DNA from: Talinum fruticosum
Taxonomy: Eukaryota; Streptophyta; Magnoliopsida; Caryophyllales; Talinaceae
DNA: 64,000 nucleotides
NCBI GenBank assembly: GCA_021018815.1
Contig: JAITYX010000087.1
Location: 930,001-994,000 of the forward strand
Direction: 5' to 3'
Position 1 is the stretch's first letter. Each line of letters opens with the position of its first letter. Positions 10,637 to 21,760 of the stretch are shown piece by piece. The position numbers and the translations under genes were made by a program. Below the pieces are notes generated by a model. The model was not told the DNA's origin and searched no databases. It saw only the letters and a program-made list of their open reading frames with translations.

Positions 10637-12598
10637 TGAGAACCATGGCCCGCCCGTCCTCCCCGTAAGGAGGCGGAATAAAAAACCATGGTTCCCCACA
10701 AATGTCGGGTCTTTTTGAAGATTATTTCCGAAGATGATTTTGAAAGTTTAATAAGGATGCGCCTCCTATTGAGATTTTCGATTTTTTATAATTCAATTAA
10801 AGCGATTTTAGCAAAATAGTAATTCATAATTTTATTAATCTTTTTATTTTTAGAAATCAACTTTAGGATGTCTCGGGATGATATTTTATAATTTAAGAAA
10901 ATAACTAGAACATGATTTATATTCTATCGCAAGGGATTTGGTCCAAAAGGTATGAAAACACAGGTTTAGATCGAGAGCCTTACTCGGTGACTGGCCGGCG
11001 TCGGTAAAAGCCAACACCGCCCGGTCACCGACGACGGCCATAGGTCAGTGACTGGAGGATTAGCCTCGATCCATGGCTCGGCTATCATAATGCAAATTTG
11101 TTTTAACTAGAAAAGCCGATATGCAAAGTTAGATAAATAAAATGGAAAAGGAAAGTCGCAAGTTAGTTTTAATAATAAAAAGTAACAAAAACAAAGGCAT
11201 ACTCTTCCAACCTTAGTATGGGAAAACAAAGCTTTAAAGAAGTTTAAAATTGACTCTATCGGTCTAGAACCGAGAATCCGGAGTTCAGGGGCGAAGGTAC
11301 GAAATGTAGAGATAAGCCCTTCGATTCCGCCCGTCAACATACGAACTCTACTAATTTGAATTGTGAGTTAAAGTAATATGTTTCAAACAAGCACACAAGC
11401 ATATGAATATAAGAAATTAAATCAACCAAACATGTGAAGAAAGTGATAAAAGTAATTAAGAAAATAATAAGGAAAGCAATAAAAGCGGAAAGGAAAATGC
11501 GAAAAATAAAATTATAGTGGGCGAGGAGGAATTAAAAAAATGATTACATCTTCGTCCATAATACAAAAGGAGATAAAAAACATAAATTTAAATAAACCGT
11601 TAGAGATTTCAAATGAGTTGAGCGTCCTTATGTTATCTCACCTGTTGAGCTTGATTGCGAACCGGATCTGGAAGCATGAAGGTGGATGACCAACAAGTTA
11701 GAAGAGTGTATCAAAAAGATGAAGGTTAGGAAATGGAATGAAATAGCGGGATTGTTCAAGAGAGTAATGAGGATTGGCTGAAAATAAGCCAAGAGATTAG
11801 AATACCAATGAAGCATCCAAGTAGCTCTTAGCTTAATTTCAGCGAAGCATGCAGCTCGACTATTGACCTCTCTCAAAATGAAAAGCTAAAATCTCTATTT
11901 ATAGAGAAATGATTAGGTCGCAAAATGACCTCAAGCAGTCGTCCCAAATTGCAAAATCAGACCGGTTAGAATCTAGAAAAAATGGATAAAACTAGCTTGA
12001 ACCAGGAAATCCCTTGGGAACAGACAAGGATCGTGGTGCCGACCTCAAAATGTCGTCGTCCTGGGAAATTGGACATTTCATGCTTTAGCTGAACATTGGA
12101 GAAAAACGCAGCGCTTTGAAAGAAAAAGGCCTTCAAGTGCGGTGCCAGCTTTGTACGGTGTCGTATGGTGAAGTTGGCTTTCGTGTCTTAGTTGGACCCT
12201 TCGAGCAAAATGCAACGTTTTGGCATAAAAAGCCATGAAGTGGGGCGCTAGCTTACATGACGTTGTATGGACATGCAGAGCTCCATGTTACGCCGGGATG
12301 TCGAAGACGAAACATTGTGTTTAGCTAGCAGTAGGGAATGATGCGCGACGCCAGCCTAATCTTGATAGGGAGCGTTGATCCGAGCTTGGTCCGGTCCAAA
12401 AGAAAATAGAGTTCTGGATTCGCCTAAAGAAAAGAAAGTTGATCTTTGGTGGTAAAGGATTTTTTGTGGTTTATCGGCTTCCGTCACATCAATTATATTC
12501 GGACCATGATCCGAGTTCACAAGCGAGTCATCACCGGATCGACAAAATAAAATAACATAAATAAAGGAGATAAGAGTGACCTGTTTTCGGTGTCTACA
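10637..12598 (-). mobile_element. 5' LTR of Tat/Ogre-like retrotransposon
   Basis: On the minus strand it starts TGTAGACACCGAAAACAGG (12,598) and ends GGTTCTCA (10,637), 1,962 bp, just before the primer-binding site. The same family of LTR occurs in + orientation from 15,408, 40,309 and 42,937. Shared blocks include the start, a TATA box with a short GAG-rich leader, a block reading TTTTCCCATACTAAG-TTGGAAGAG, and a 3' part with AAAATAAAAAGATTAATAAAA. No polypurine tract precedes it, as expected for a 5' LTR. ORFs inside it are spurious. Confidence 0.75.
11893..11906 (-). promoter_or_regulatory. LTR TATA box
   Basis: On the minus strand this reads CTCTATAAATAGAG about 700 bp into the LTR. The identical CTATAAATAGAG core sits at the matching place in the LTRs at 40,309 and 42,937, so this is the likely retrotransposon promoter. 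Confidence 0.65.
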
Positions 12599-12639
12599 AT
12601 TACCTAACTAGAAATTAGTATTCGGAAGTGACAAGCAAC

Positions 12640-12738
12640 AATGACTCACCGGATTACACAAATAGCCTATGTAGGGTTTGAACCCGGATCTCCGTGTACA
12701 ATTACACATTGCTCTACGTTTGAGCTAATAGGTTATCC
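12640..12738 (-). repeat. tRNA-derived SINE head or tRNA pseudogene
   Basis: The minus strand starts GGATAACC (12,738) and has an A-box-like TAGCTCAAACGTAGAGCA (12,727–12,710). A short anticodon-arm-like hairpin follows, then a B-box-like GGTTCAAACCC (12,683–12,673). The spacing fits a tRNA-derived pol III promoter, but the 3' side does not pair with GGATAAC and the T-stem is imperfect, so it is not a functional tRNA. The downstream body runs to 12,599, where it meets the LTR start. Confidence 0.4.
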
Positions 12739-15390
12739 AAAAAAGGATTTGAATACAATACAATAGTTACTGTTTTTTTCTCGCATGGTAAAATACATAC
12801 ATGTAATGTAAGCATGACTCTCGGGATAGAATTGACAAAGAAACCATTAGTTGCTCTTCCAACAACGGCCAAAAGCTTACTCACTTGTTTCATCCTAATA
12901 CACATCCATTTCGCATAAGATAATAGACCAAAAGCTTGTGTTTCCTCTCCGATATTCACACACATAAACCTTGAAAAATTAAATATATTTCTCTTCAAGA
13001 CAATCTTGTATCCTTTAGCTCTAACCATGATGATTTTCTGAAGATCAATTTGCAAATTTGGTTAAATTCTACAAGCACATAAACATTATGTAAGAAGAGA
13101 AAGTTTGCAATTAGAAATATATATATATATATATATATATACTCTTCCGATATAATCACCGAGCAGCCCTTCTACATAAGGAAAACCAAAGCATAGAGAA
13201 TGTCGGTTGTCTAGTAGCAACGTAAACCAAACGGGCTATCTAAGAGAATCCTTCTCTCACATAAATCCCTTACAACTCGGAGTCGTTAAAGGAGTTGACT
13301 TTAGGACCAAGGATGGAAGCCGGCCTACTCCAAAACATAAAAATTTAGCCCACAAGCGTTAAAGTGAAGATAGCGAATCGAGTTAGTTGAGCGAAGTGAC
13401 CATGAAGGCCCACAACCGATGCCACGCCGGATCCGAGCTGGGGTAGGGTTGAAAATTGGAAAAAGCTACAATTTTGGACCATACTAGTATGAAATCTGGA
13501 ATTTTAAAGGAATATACCATGACCACATTACTAAGAGCAGGGCGTAGAAATGCAAGTCCAATTTCCTTTGGTTGTACAAGGTGGATCTTTGCCCATGCTA
13601 CCATTGGTGGAAAAGACTAGTGAATCATTGAAACGGTTAAAAACCGAGGAATGTATTCACACGGCCATGGCTCCAAGTTTACCACAAAGTAAATTTTTGA
13701 TTCGTATGAAATAAACATAAAAGGCTAAGAGGATTAAGAGCAGATCCCGATAATTCTTCATAGGTCACATAGAAGCATGAAGTCGTCTCGAATCCCTCTC
13801 GAGAGTACTACGCGAGCTCCATCACGTAAACCCCGTATCAAGCAAGTATACACGTGCAAACCATAATTAAGGTCCTTTATTCGGTCTAAGTCTATCAAGT
13901 TGACTAGATAGCGAACATGGACGTTAGACCCTTGGTGACAAAAGATAGACATGCATAACATGAGGCAATCACAATACAAGTTTGTTGCTATGAGTTATGT
14001 TGAGCCCATCACTCAGCGTTAGTAAAAGCAGAAAGAAGAATGGGGAATTAAAAATAATTGGCTTGGGGGAATCGAAGAGCAGGACCGAAAAGGTGACGTA
14101 GATAGTCATAATTTTTGTGCAAATTTGGATCGTATACTAAAGGTTCATCCGATAAATTCATACTGTAAGGACGACAAAGTCTAAAGGAGTGATGGTCATC
14201 TCCCGAAACGAGATATGTAAAAGTTTTAGTGGTATCCCACAACCGTGCGCTAATAGCCCGAGTGATACCCGGGTTAGTCCGGTCACACAAATGACTTAAA
14301 CTAGTATAGAGTAAACCAAACCAAGTGTTAGTTAAGGTTTTCTCCAAGTGGATAGTTACTGAGTCTAAAGGTGGTGAAGAACTTTCTTATAGCCCTCGCT
14401 ACTTCGGACGGTGTCCCCTACAAAGAACAAATATTTAAAATGCTTACCGCCACACTAGCATGAAATAAAAGAAGTTTATATCAAGACAAGCTACCGTAAC
14501 GGATATTTCCAATGAAGAAACATGACTCAAGGCCTTCACCAAGAGGTCACTCAAGTTCTACTCATGGTGAGATCGCCATTCCCTCTCTAAGAACAAGTCT
14601 TGTTTCAAGCTCTCAACCCTTGTCCTTCTCTTGGGATGAGGACGCCTTCGAGACATACTATAAGGATTTTTAAGGAAACACACTAGTTTTTTCAAAGAAA
14701 TAAGGAAACAAGCTCAAGAACAAGCAAGAAAAAGAGTTATAAAGATATGCAAAATGAGCTTCCAAGTCCCCTCCTTTTATAGTCAAAACCGGTTGGCATG
14801 TCAAAATTAAAGCAAAAATAAAGTCTCTTCTGGATTGGTCGATGCAAATTCCCCGACCGCGAGCTGCCCAAGGCATAACCGGCGCTAGGAACCCGACCAA
14901 ATTTAGTCGTAGGCGTCAAATGGTAGAAGGCGTGGCTCGTAGCCGGCGTCGGCTTCAATAAATGTCGTCGACATCTCGTGCAGGCCGTGCAACCAAGTAG
15001 GCTTCCGAGGCCCACCAGCTCAACTTTGTCCAACTTTGCTTTTTAGTGTTCATTGACTTAATTATTCAGTAAAATAACAAACTTTCGTACATCCGATTAT
15101 TTACTCAAAACTCGTTGGTACAACTGAATTATTTAGCCAAGCTTCAAATCAAGAAACAATCAAGCTTCAGCAAACCACCGAGCTTTAAGACTCGATAAAA
15201 CCAAGCTTAAGATTTCATATATCCGAATTTCGTAACACATACTACGATCAAGTTTAGGCCCACTTCGTCGAGTTCGGGTCAAGAAACGGCCAATTCGGAT
15301 CTCTTAAATCACTCAAGATCCGAGGCGATGCTAAAAAATGAGATAGGTACCCTTTAGTGTCTACTTTAACCCTTCATCTTCTAAACTCGG
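12739..15390. other. Degenerate repetitive stretch without recognised gene
   Basis: Several short minus-strand ORFs (12,714–13,055; 13,383–13,604; 13,758–13,979; 14,048–14,347; 14,737–15,033) show no domain I recognise and no splice context. A minus-strand ACTATAAAAGGAGGGG (14,784–14,769) followed by a short ORF starting MSRRRPHPKRRTRV (14,656–14,558) looks like an old promoter plus leader, possibly retroelement-derived. A (TA)n tract lies at 13,116–13,141. From about 15,100, repeated phrases such as aagcttc and tcaagttta resemble the sequence before the LTR at 42,937, so the last about 300 bp are probably Tat-like internal sequence. Confidence 0.35.
14769..14784 (-). promoter_or_regulatory. 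Putative TATA box (minus strand)
   Basis: ACTATAAAAGGAGGGG on the minus strand is a good TATA consensus. It is followed about 115 bp downstream by an ATG (14,656) with a 32-codon Arg-rich reading frame. It may be a relic retrotransposon promoter; no supporting second copy is present in the window. Confidence 0.3.
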
Positions 15391-15392
15391 TC

Positions 15393-15407
15393 AAAGTGGG
15401 GGCTGGT
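15393..15407 (+). other. Polypurine tract of Tat-like element
   Basis: AAAGTGGGGGCTGGT precedes the LTR start. The same AAAGTGGGGGCTAAT motif precedes the LTRs at 40,309 and 42,937, and the roughly 60 bp upstream (ctttagtgtctacttt…) is also shared. Confidence 0.7.
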
Positions 15408-16985
15408 CGTAAACACCGAAAAAATGTGTCATCCTTATCTTTTTGTTTATGTTATTTATTTTTGTTGGCCCGGTGATGAAATCCTAGTCCTGTTTGGGAA
15501 CCGAATCATGATCGCATTGAAATTGGCATGACGAAAGCCGATAAACCACAAAAACACATTGGCACCATAAAATCATCTTTTTTCGCTTGCGCCAGCCCAT
15601 AAACCATATCTTTTGGCCGAACCAAGCCAGGTTTGGACTCCTAACCAGGATCCAAATCGGTGCCGATTAGGATACACTTGCATAAAACGCAAAATTTCAT
15701 CTTTCTTCAGCGGCCAAACGCAGCACGCATTCCGAACGTCCGTACAATGATGTTATAGTTGGCGCCGGTTTCCAGGACTCTACAAACAAGTGTTGTTTTG
15801 GCTAGGCGAATACGCAGCTTTCTACATTGTATAAATCCAGTATTTTCAGGCCCGGTTCAAGCCAAACTCAAAAGCTGAGTGGCTTTTAGGATTTCATTTT
15901 GGCTTAACAAATTATATAAATTGGGGCTCCCCCTGTGTTTGCTGTGCTATTTTCAGCTAGAGAAATCCCCCTATGTTGAAAATCTCTCCTTCTTATTCTC
16001 CCTCACCCTCTCTTCTTTCAATCTCTCACTAATAATACTCAACGCTTCATTTCTTAACCCACACAAAAGGCCTTCTTTGCATCTCGTTTGAGCTCGATGC
16101 CCTGCCGTTACGTTGCTAAAATCCGTTTGTGATTCAAGATCAGCGAGTGGGACGAACTAAGGACGCTAGATTCACTTTTCAAGTTTGATTTTATGGTTTT
16201 TATTTTAATTTTAGTTATTTAATCAATTTTTGTATTGTGGTTTGAAGTTGTATGGCATTTAGTTCCTTCCCACCCGATGTAATTTTTTATTTATTTTTTG
16301 CTTTCTTTTTGCTTTCTTTATCGCTTTCCTTATTGTTGTATTCATGTTTATCTATTGCTTTTCAAGCATGTTCGGTGCTTTAATTCTGTCTATTGCATGT
16401 TGGTTGCCTGATTGATTAAACACAATTTGGACTCATAATTTTTATCAAGTAAAGGTCATCTTTTGATAAGCAAAATCAAGAGCGTCCCTCTTTGTTTGGT
16501 ACCTTCGCCCCGATTATCTGGATTCTCGTTTTGAGACCGATAGAGTCTCTTTCAAAACATTTTCTAAATTTAGTTTTTCCATGCTGAATATAGAAAAGTA
16601 TGTTTTATATTTTTGTTAGTTTTGATTTCCTAAAATTGATTGGCGACTCCTTAATTTTTAATTTTATTCTCAAAACCGCTTCTCGGCATTTCGAGGTTAA
16701 AAAATAGAAAATTTTAGGTCATTTTTTACAGTTGAAGTTATATGACCGAGACTCGACTTTTTAGTCACGGCCATATAGCTGGCACCGGTTTCGAGCCGAT
16801 GTTGGCGTCAGCCGACACTAGCTAGAAATCGAGTTCGGCTCCCGACTCAAGCAGGTTTTTTCGTGTTTGGTCCAGAAGTTTTGCACAAAGACGTACTCTT
16901 TATTTATATATTTTTTACCCTTTGAAATAATATCTAGGGATTTCTCTAGAATTAATTTTGAAAAATAAAATGATTAAGAAAGATC
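15408..16985 (+). mobile_element. 3' LTR of Tat-like element, 3'-truncated
   Basis: It starts CGTAAACACCGAAAAAATG (a decayed TGTAGACACC) after a polypurine tract. It follows the same block order as the other three LTRs up to a segment equivalent to about 375 bp before their ends, where the hairpin at 16,990 begins. Length is about 1.58 kb versus 1.96 kb for the complete minus-strand copy, so some 0.38 kb is missing. The segment CCTTCCCACCCGATGTAA (near 16,268–16,285) is the uninterrupted equivalent of the CACTA insertion site in the LTR at 42,937. Confidence 0.7.
15912..15920 (+). promoter_or_regulatory. LTR TATA box (variant)
   Basis: TTATATAAA followed by TTGGGGCTCC occupies the position of the CTATAAATAGAG box in the sister LTRs. 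Confidence 0.5.
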
Positions 16986-16989
16986 GTCA

Positions 16990-17235
16990 AAAAATCCCCT
17001 ACATATACGACCTCCATATATTCCACATAAATAGCAGGTATTGAGGGGTTTTCCCTCCTACATAGGATACAATCAAATGGGGGTCCTTAATTTACAGTAA
17101 CAATAATTAAATAAGTATTATATTTAGAACTAATTAAGGACCCCCATTTGATTGTATCCTATGTAGGAGGGAAAACCCCTCAATACCTGCTTATTTATGT
17201 GGAATATATGGAGGTCATATATGTAGGGGATTTTT
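16990..17235. repeat. Near-perfect foldback, ~103-bp arms, 39-bp loop
   Basis: The left arm 16,990–17,092 and right arm 17,132–17,235 are reverse complements with, by eye, one substitution (tacg/tatg near the outer end) and one 1-bp indel (aaatagc/aaataagc). The loop is 17,093–17,131. It joins the truncated LTR on its left to the pararetroviral relic on its right. No ORF is present. See findings. Confidence 0.9.
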
Positions 17236-17465
17236 AATCACATCTTTACTCGGAAAACTATTTCAAAAAAAATTCAATCCTAAAAGCTATCAGAGACATT
17301 CTCCATTTTCAAAATCAAAATTACTCATAACAAAAAAGAGAGTCAACGCTTCGTGGGGAAACGCGGTCCGATCTACTCCCCTACCTTCCGGCGGGGGAAG
17401 CTGGTCATGGTCCCTATAATCCCAAACCAAGAAATTTTTTTAGAAATGTTGCTTATTGCCCCGCA

Positions 17466-17525
17466 GAAAAACAATAGTTGTAAGTGTTGGACATGTAGAG
17501 AAGTAGGACATTATACCAATGAATG
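17466..17525 (+). pseudogene. Pararetroviral coat-protein zinc-knuckle remnant
   Basis: The frame reads NNSCKCWTCREVGHYTNE and then hits a TGA stop exactly where the last cysteine of a C-x2-C-x4-H-x4-C knuckle is expected. The preceding 17,350–17,450 is Arg/Lys-rich in one frame, as is usual just before this knuckle in coat proteins. Confidence 0.6.
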
Positions 17526-17733
17526 AAAAAATAAAAAAATAGAAAACTCAATAAAATATTAGGAAGTGTTTAGCTTAGCGAAGATGAAGTGTTAGACCAT
17601 GCTTTAAAAAAACAAAGGAATAGTTGAAATTGTCATGGAAGATGAATATGTGGACAATGAATATAAAGAAAATAGTTTCATGATAAAAAAGCAATGAAAT
17701 ACCCTAGGAGATTTACATGGTGAAGACTTTGTA

Positions 17734-18006
17734 GTGAATAATGAAAATGAAAATGTAGAAGTTAAAGAAGATTGGGTGCTCCTAATTATCCCCAAAGATA
17801 TGATGTATAAGAAATATTTATTTCAACTTAAGAGCAAATATTTGTGTGAAATGATGGAAGAAGATATTAGAATTAAAGATTGCGAGTATCATGAGTTAAT
17901 CTCATTAATTAAGATAATTTCTATAAACATAATCAGGATAAAGATGAGTAATAATGTTGTTGAGTTTAATTGCCAACCTAGATATTATGTAAGCCTCGAA
18001 AGATGA
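17734..18006 (+). pseudogene. Pararetroviral polyprotein fragment of unclear domain
   Basis: This is a 90-codon open stretch rich in Glu, Asn and Ile between the zinc-knuckle remnant and the protease remnant. Its position fits the linker between coat protein and protease. I recognise no motif, and both ends run into stops. Confidence 0.4.
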
Positions 18007-18659
18007 ATTTATTAAGAATTTTCTATCTCTCAAAACAAAACTAGTAGAAATGGACATAAAATAGGTGGTTACCCTTTAACAATATTCTAAAAAATCATTC
18101 ACAAATGGGGAAACACTATAGACCTAAAAACAAAGACAACTATAATAGAAGCCGAGAAGTTTGAGTGCCCTACTCATAAGCAGATGATATAAAGTATCAA
18201 ATAGAATCCACAAGAAATGAAAAAGGACAGGTCTTGGATTCATAGTTTCTCTAATCCCCCAAAATTAGTAATAAAAAGAAAAATGTTATCAATTTTAATC
18301 GGAATGGAAAAATAACCAAAAAACTTTAGCTAATAAGAAGTGTGAGTGGTACATCAAAATGGGAAGAAAAACCTCATTTAATGAGAAGTACAAGTACAAA
18401 ACCTAAATATGGAGAAGGAGCCTCATCCACTAAGGAAGACGAGACAATTAGTATTTCTAGTGAAATGAGAGGCATGAGTTTCAAAACTATCCGATAAGGT
18501 GTTGATGGAAGCAAATGTTTAGGTCTAAAACTCATTGGTTATAAGACAATAATAATTAGTGAGCCAATTTATATAAATGAGTTAAACCAAATAGCCATAG
18601 AGATCTCTTATGAGATTACTAAAATAAACCTCAGTAGCATTTATATCCTAATAAATATA

Positions 18660-18800
18660 TATATAATAAGTTTAAATTATTTGATTATATTGATAGTGGT
18701 TACTCTGTGTGTTCTGGGAAAAGATTATTATTCTCCGACTTTATGTGGACACAAGAAAATAGTCCTTTGCAAGAATAACCAATAACCATATAATAAGCCA
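18660..18800 (+). pseudogene. Aspartic protease core remnant
   Basis: The frame reads FDYIDSGYSVCSGKRLLF. The D-S-G triplet at 18,692–18,700 is in the position of the D-T/S-G catalytic motif, followed by a small hydrophobic context as in retroviral-type proteases. The frame is closed by stops on both sides. Confidence 0.55.
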
Positions 18801-19219
18801 CGATGAATTATAGAAAATATACCTATAAAAATATTTGGTATTCAATGTATAATATCAATATTGTGGGCAACTAAGCAGTCATCCCATGATATGATAATTG
18901 GAAAAAAATTGTATTCTCCATGCATACAAACCACAAGCTAAATTCTATTCACCACAAATGGTAATTAATAAGCTAGGTAAGACTTATACTCATCATAGAG
19001 TTGATTTTACATGCAACAAGCATGGTGAGAAGGTAAGTCTCACTCAACGAGAAACTACTTTATAAATTTCTCTCGCGAAAGCTCAACGTTAAAGAGGAAA
19101 TTATTGAGCAACAAAAAAATTATGCAAAAACTCTATCCTAATTAATCCTCTAACATTCTAGAATAAAGATAAGACATTTGCAAAAAATTACCCTAATAAT
19201 CTTAATACCATTATCCGAG

Positions 19220-19990
19220 TAAAACAAAGATCATCCAAGAATTTGATAAACAGATTAAAGAATTCCTAGAAAAGGGATTAGTCGAAAACAATAAGAGTAT
19301 GCACACAAGTCTTGCATTTATGGTAAGGAATCATTATGAAGAAAAGAGAGGAAAAGCTAGAATGACAATCAATTATTAAAAACTCAATAATAATATTGTT
19401 TTTGACGAATATTATATTCCTAATAAGACTGTCATTTTTAATAAAATTCGAGGAGCTTCTTAGATCTCAAAAATGGATTGTAAAAGTGAATAAATGAAGA
19501 AAGTGTTCCTTTTCAACTATCTTTAGTGCTTATCAAGGACATTATGAGTGGCTTCTTTGATCTAAAAAATGTGTCATATATTTCAAAGAAGAATGAATAA
19601 CATCTTTAAAGACCTAAATCGTTATTACCTAGTTTATATTGATGATATCCTCATTTTCTATAAGAAAATAGAGCAACACAAAAATAATGTCTTAATTGTT
19701 ACCCAAAGATGCATTGATCATGACATTAACCTTGAAAACTACAAAAGCACTTTTGTTGAACAAAAAATAAAATTTTTAGGTGTAGAGATAAAGGTCGGAC
19801 AAGTAATTTTGTAGAATTAAATCTTAGAAAAACTAGATAAGTTTCCCAAAATTATTGAAAATAGAAAACAATTAGAAAGGTTTCTACGATGTTTTACATA
19901 TGCTTTAGATTTTAATAAAGATCTTGCCAAGTTAAGAAAGTTTTACTAAAAAGCTTTAAAAAAGGTAAATTGTGCTCCAACTATTAATGA
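19220..19990 (+). pseudogene. Reverse transcriptase remnant with YIDD
   Basis: Fragments appear in sequence order: QIKEFLEKGLVENN (about 19,250–19,290), LAFMVRNHYEEKRGKARMT, a finger/palm piece around FDEYYIPNK (about 19,400–19,425), FQRRMNNIFKDLN (about 19,580), then YLVYIDDILIF with the catalytic Y-I-D-D at 19,635–19,646, and IKFLGVEIKVGQVI at the end of the open stretch 19,569–19,814. The thumb/connection region follows in another frame to about 19,950. At least five stops and several frameshifts interrupt it, so it cannot be active. Confidence 0.75.
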
Positions 19991-20039
19991 TTCAAAGATT
20001 GTGCAAAACTTTAAAAATTTATTCAAAAATATTCATGTT

Positions 20040-20420
20040 CTTAATTTGCTTAATGATGTAAATGATTTTATTTTTGAGGCAGCTGCTAGTAATGAGCATT
20101 GGAGTATAGTACTCAAAATCAAGGAACAAGGAAAAACTCTGCAAATATTGTAGTGAAAAACAACAAAATTGAATACAATTATGACAATGGAAAAAAGAGA
20201 TTCTAGGAGTAATAAAGGGAATTGAAATTATTTAAACCTTTTAGCCCCAAAATCTTTTCTCATTCGAATTAACTGCAAAGGAGCACTTAGTTTTGTGGAA
20301 AAATATTTATCAAATACGCAAGTGTAAAGGAGACTCCTACATTGACAATTATGGCTTCACTAATTTTCCTTCTCTATTGAACATATATAGGGATCGATGA
20401 ACTCTTTGGCTGAAAGTGTT
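20040..20420 (+). pseudogene. RNase H remnant
   Basis: The reading frame fragments ANDFIFEAAASNEHWS-like (about 20,060–20,110), MTMEKRDSRSNKGN (about 20,180), LLAPKSFLIRINCKGALSF (about 20,240–20,300) and a final SMNSLAESV (about 20,395) follow the order of a retroelement RNase H. The expected Asp in the IRTD-type motif is Asn here. Stops separate the pieces. Confidence 0.6.
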
Positions 20421-20429
20421 ATGTGAGAG

Positions 20430-20960
20430 TTAGCTTATGTTGAACGGGTGTCACCTTCTAGTAGTTTCATACCATATATTTTAGTTGAATTTCAAGTAAA
20501 AATATGATGGTTTGGAATGACTTATTCCCACTACTTAATAGCAGAAAGACTCTGCATCCTAGAAATGTAAATTTACTACTTAAAATGTCTTATAGACATT
20601 CAAGAGAAAATAAGTAGATATATCTTACAAAAATGGTTCAAAGAATGGTATGCTAGTATCATCAATCATTAGAACAATTAATCTTATAATATATGAGAAT
20701 CATAGGGATCTCAAGTAACTTTCAAAAACAATTGGGGATTAAGAGGAGTAAGAATACATAATACAATCGGACTTAATAGTAGTTTCATACCATATTAGAT
20801 GCATGAAAATATGGAATGGTGACATTTTTTCGATGAAGAATTCTAGCACCTCACAGTCCTTTTTCCAGTCAAAATTAATCAAGTTTCAAAAATACTTGTT
20901 CAAAATGATTTATTTGATTTTCACCACAACTTAAGGACCAACGACGTCACCTATATGAGC
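20430..20960 (+). pseudogene. Degenerate 3' viral reading frame
   Basis: One frame shows SSSFIPYILVEFQVKIWW-like and ILQKWFKEWYASI phrases (20,455–20,660). Another shows MEWXHFFDEEF-like and NDLFDFHHNLRTNDVTYM phrases (about 20,810–20,955). It is continuous with the RNase H remnant. I assign it to the 3' part of the same viral segment, without a known function. Confidence 0.45.
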
Positions 20961-21217
20961 TAGTATTGATATTTGAATTCAGTGTGTTGTTATAGAAATT
21001 AAAGATGGAAAAATTAAGTCAACTCATTATTGAATTCAAGTAGTTGATCCGATATCTACAGGATTTACAAGTACAATTGGATTCTTGAGCTAGTATTGAT
21101 ATTTGAATTCAGTGTGTTGTTATAGAAATTAAAGATGGAAAAATTAAGTCAACTCATTATTGAATTCAAGTAGTTGATCCGATATCTAGAGGATTTACAG
21201 TACAATTGGATTCTTGA
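20957..21217 (+). repeat. 130-bp tandem duplication
   Basis: Unit 1 is 20,957–21,086 and unit 2 is 21,087–21,217. They differ, by eye, by about one substitution (ctacagg/ctagagg) and a 1-bp deletion (acaagta/acagta). The unit begins gagctagtattgatatttg. The near identity, set against the decay of the surrounding viral relic, means the duplication is much younger than the insertion. Confidence 0.9.
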
Positions 21218-21714
21218 AACACGTAAACTAATTAGTAATCCTACTTTAGTAAGAGTAATTGGGTTCATTGATATGATCACAAATGTTGTCCATGATTAAA
21301 AAAGGTCATAAATTGATTCACTGCAGAAATACTACATTCAGATATCTAAGTGATTGAAAGGAATACTTAGAAGATAATGGCGCTACTCGTATAAGATATT
21401 GATAATTATTTATTTGATGTTGAAGATGGAAAATTCTTATCTTAAGAGGGAAAAATGTATTTATATGCTTTATTCTCATAATGGAGTCTTAAATATCTTA
21501 ATTTTGATATTATGATTATGAGTTGGAAAGAGAAGTTGGAGAACAAGGCATGCGGAATCTCGATTATGACAATTAAATGCTTTGAAAAAGAAGTTGTATC
21601 ACCATTCAAGTAATTATCCATATTGTGTTAGTGTATCATGTTATATTATAGATATGTGAAGCATCTTGTAACAATGTGTGTTCTATAGTCATTAAGGAAC
21701 CCTATGGATCACAT

Positions 21715-21760
21715 CTCCTCTATATAAGGAGAAGTTATGTATTGCGAAGAGACACAATCA
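21715..21760 (+). promoter_or_regulatory. Pararetrovirus-type promoter (TATA box)
   Basis: CTCCTCTATATAAGGAG (TATA core 21,721–21,729) is followed about 25–30 bp later by a purine/AC-rich presumed start region and leader with few ATGs, as in Caulimoviridae full-length-transcript promoters. It lies downstream of the RNase H remnant in the same orientation, as expected if a circular viral genome was opened elsewhere. Confidence 0.55.

Noticed and set aside
12667..12738. Functional tRNA gene on the minus strand
   Set aside because: The 3' acceptor side does not pair with GGATAAC and the T-stem is weak; a SINE head or pseudogene is more likely.
10223..14900. Numerous minus ORFs of 70–113 codons
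   Set aside because: No domain, splice context or conservation between repeat copies; they fall in LTR or degenerate repeat sequence.
17330..21000. Ty3/gypsy retrotransposon instead of a pararetrovirus
   Set aside because: No LTRs, integrase or polypurine tract/primer site are seen, and a compact TATATAAGG promoter follows the RNase H; not excluded without a phylogeny.
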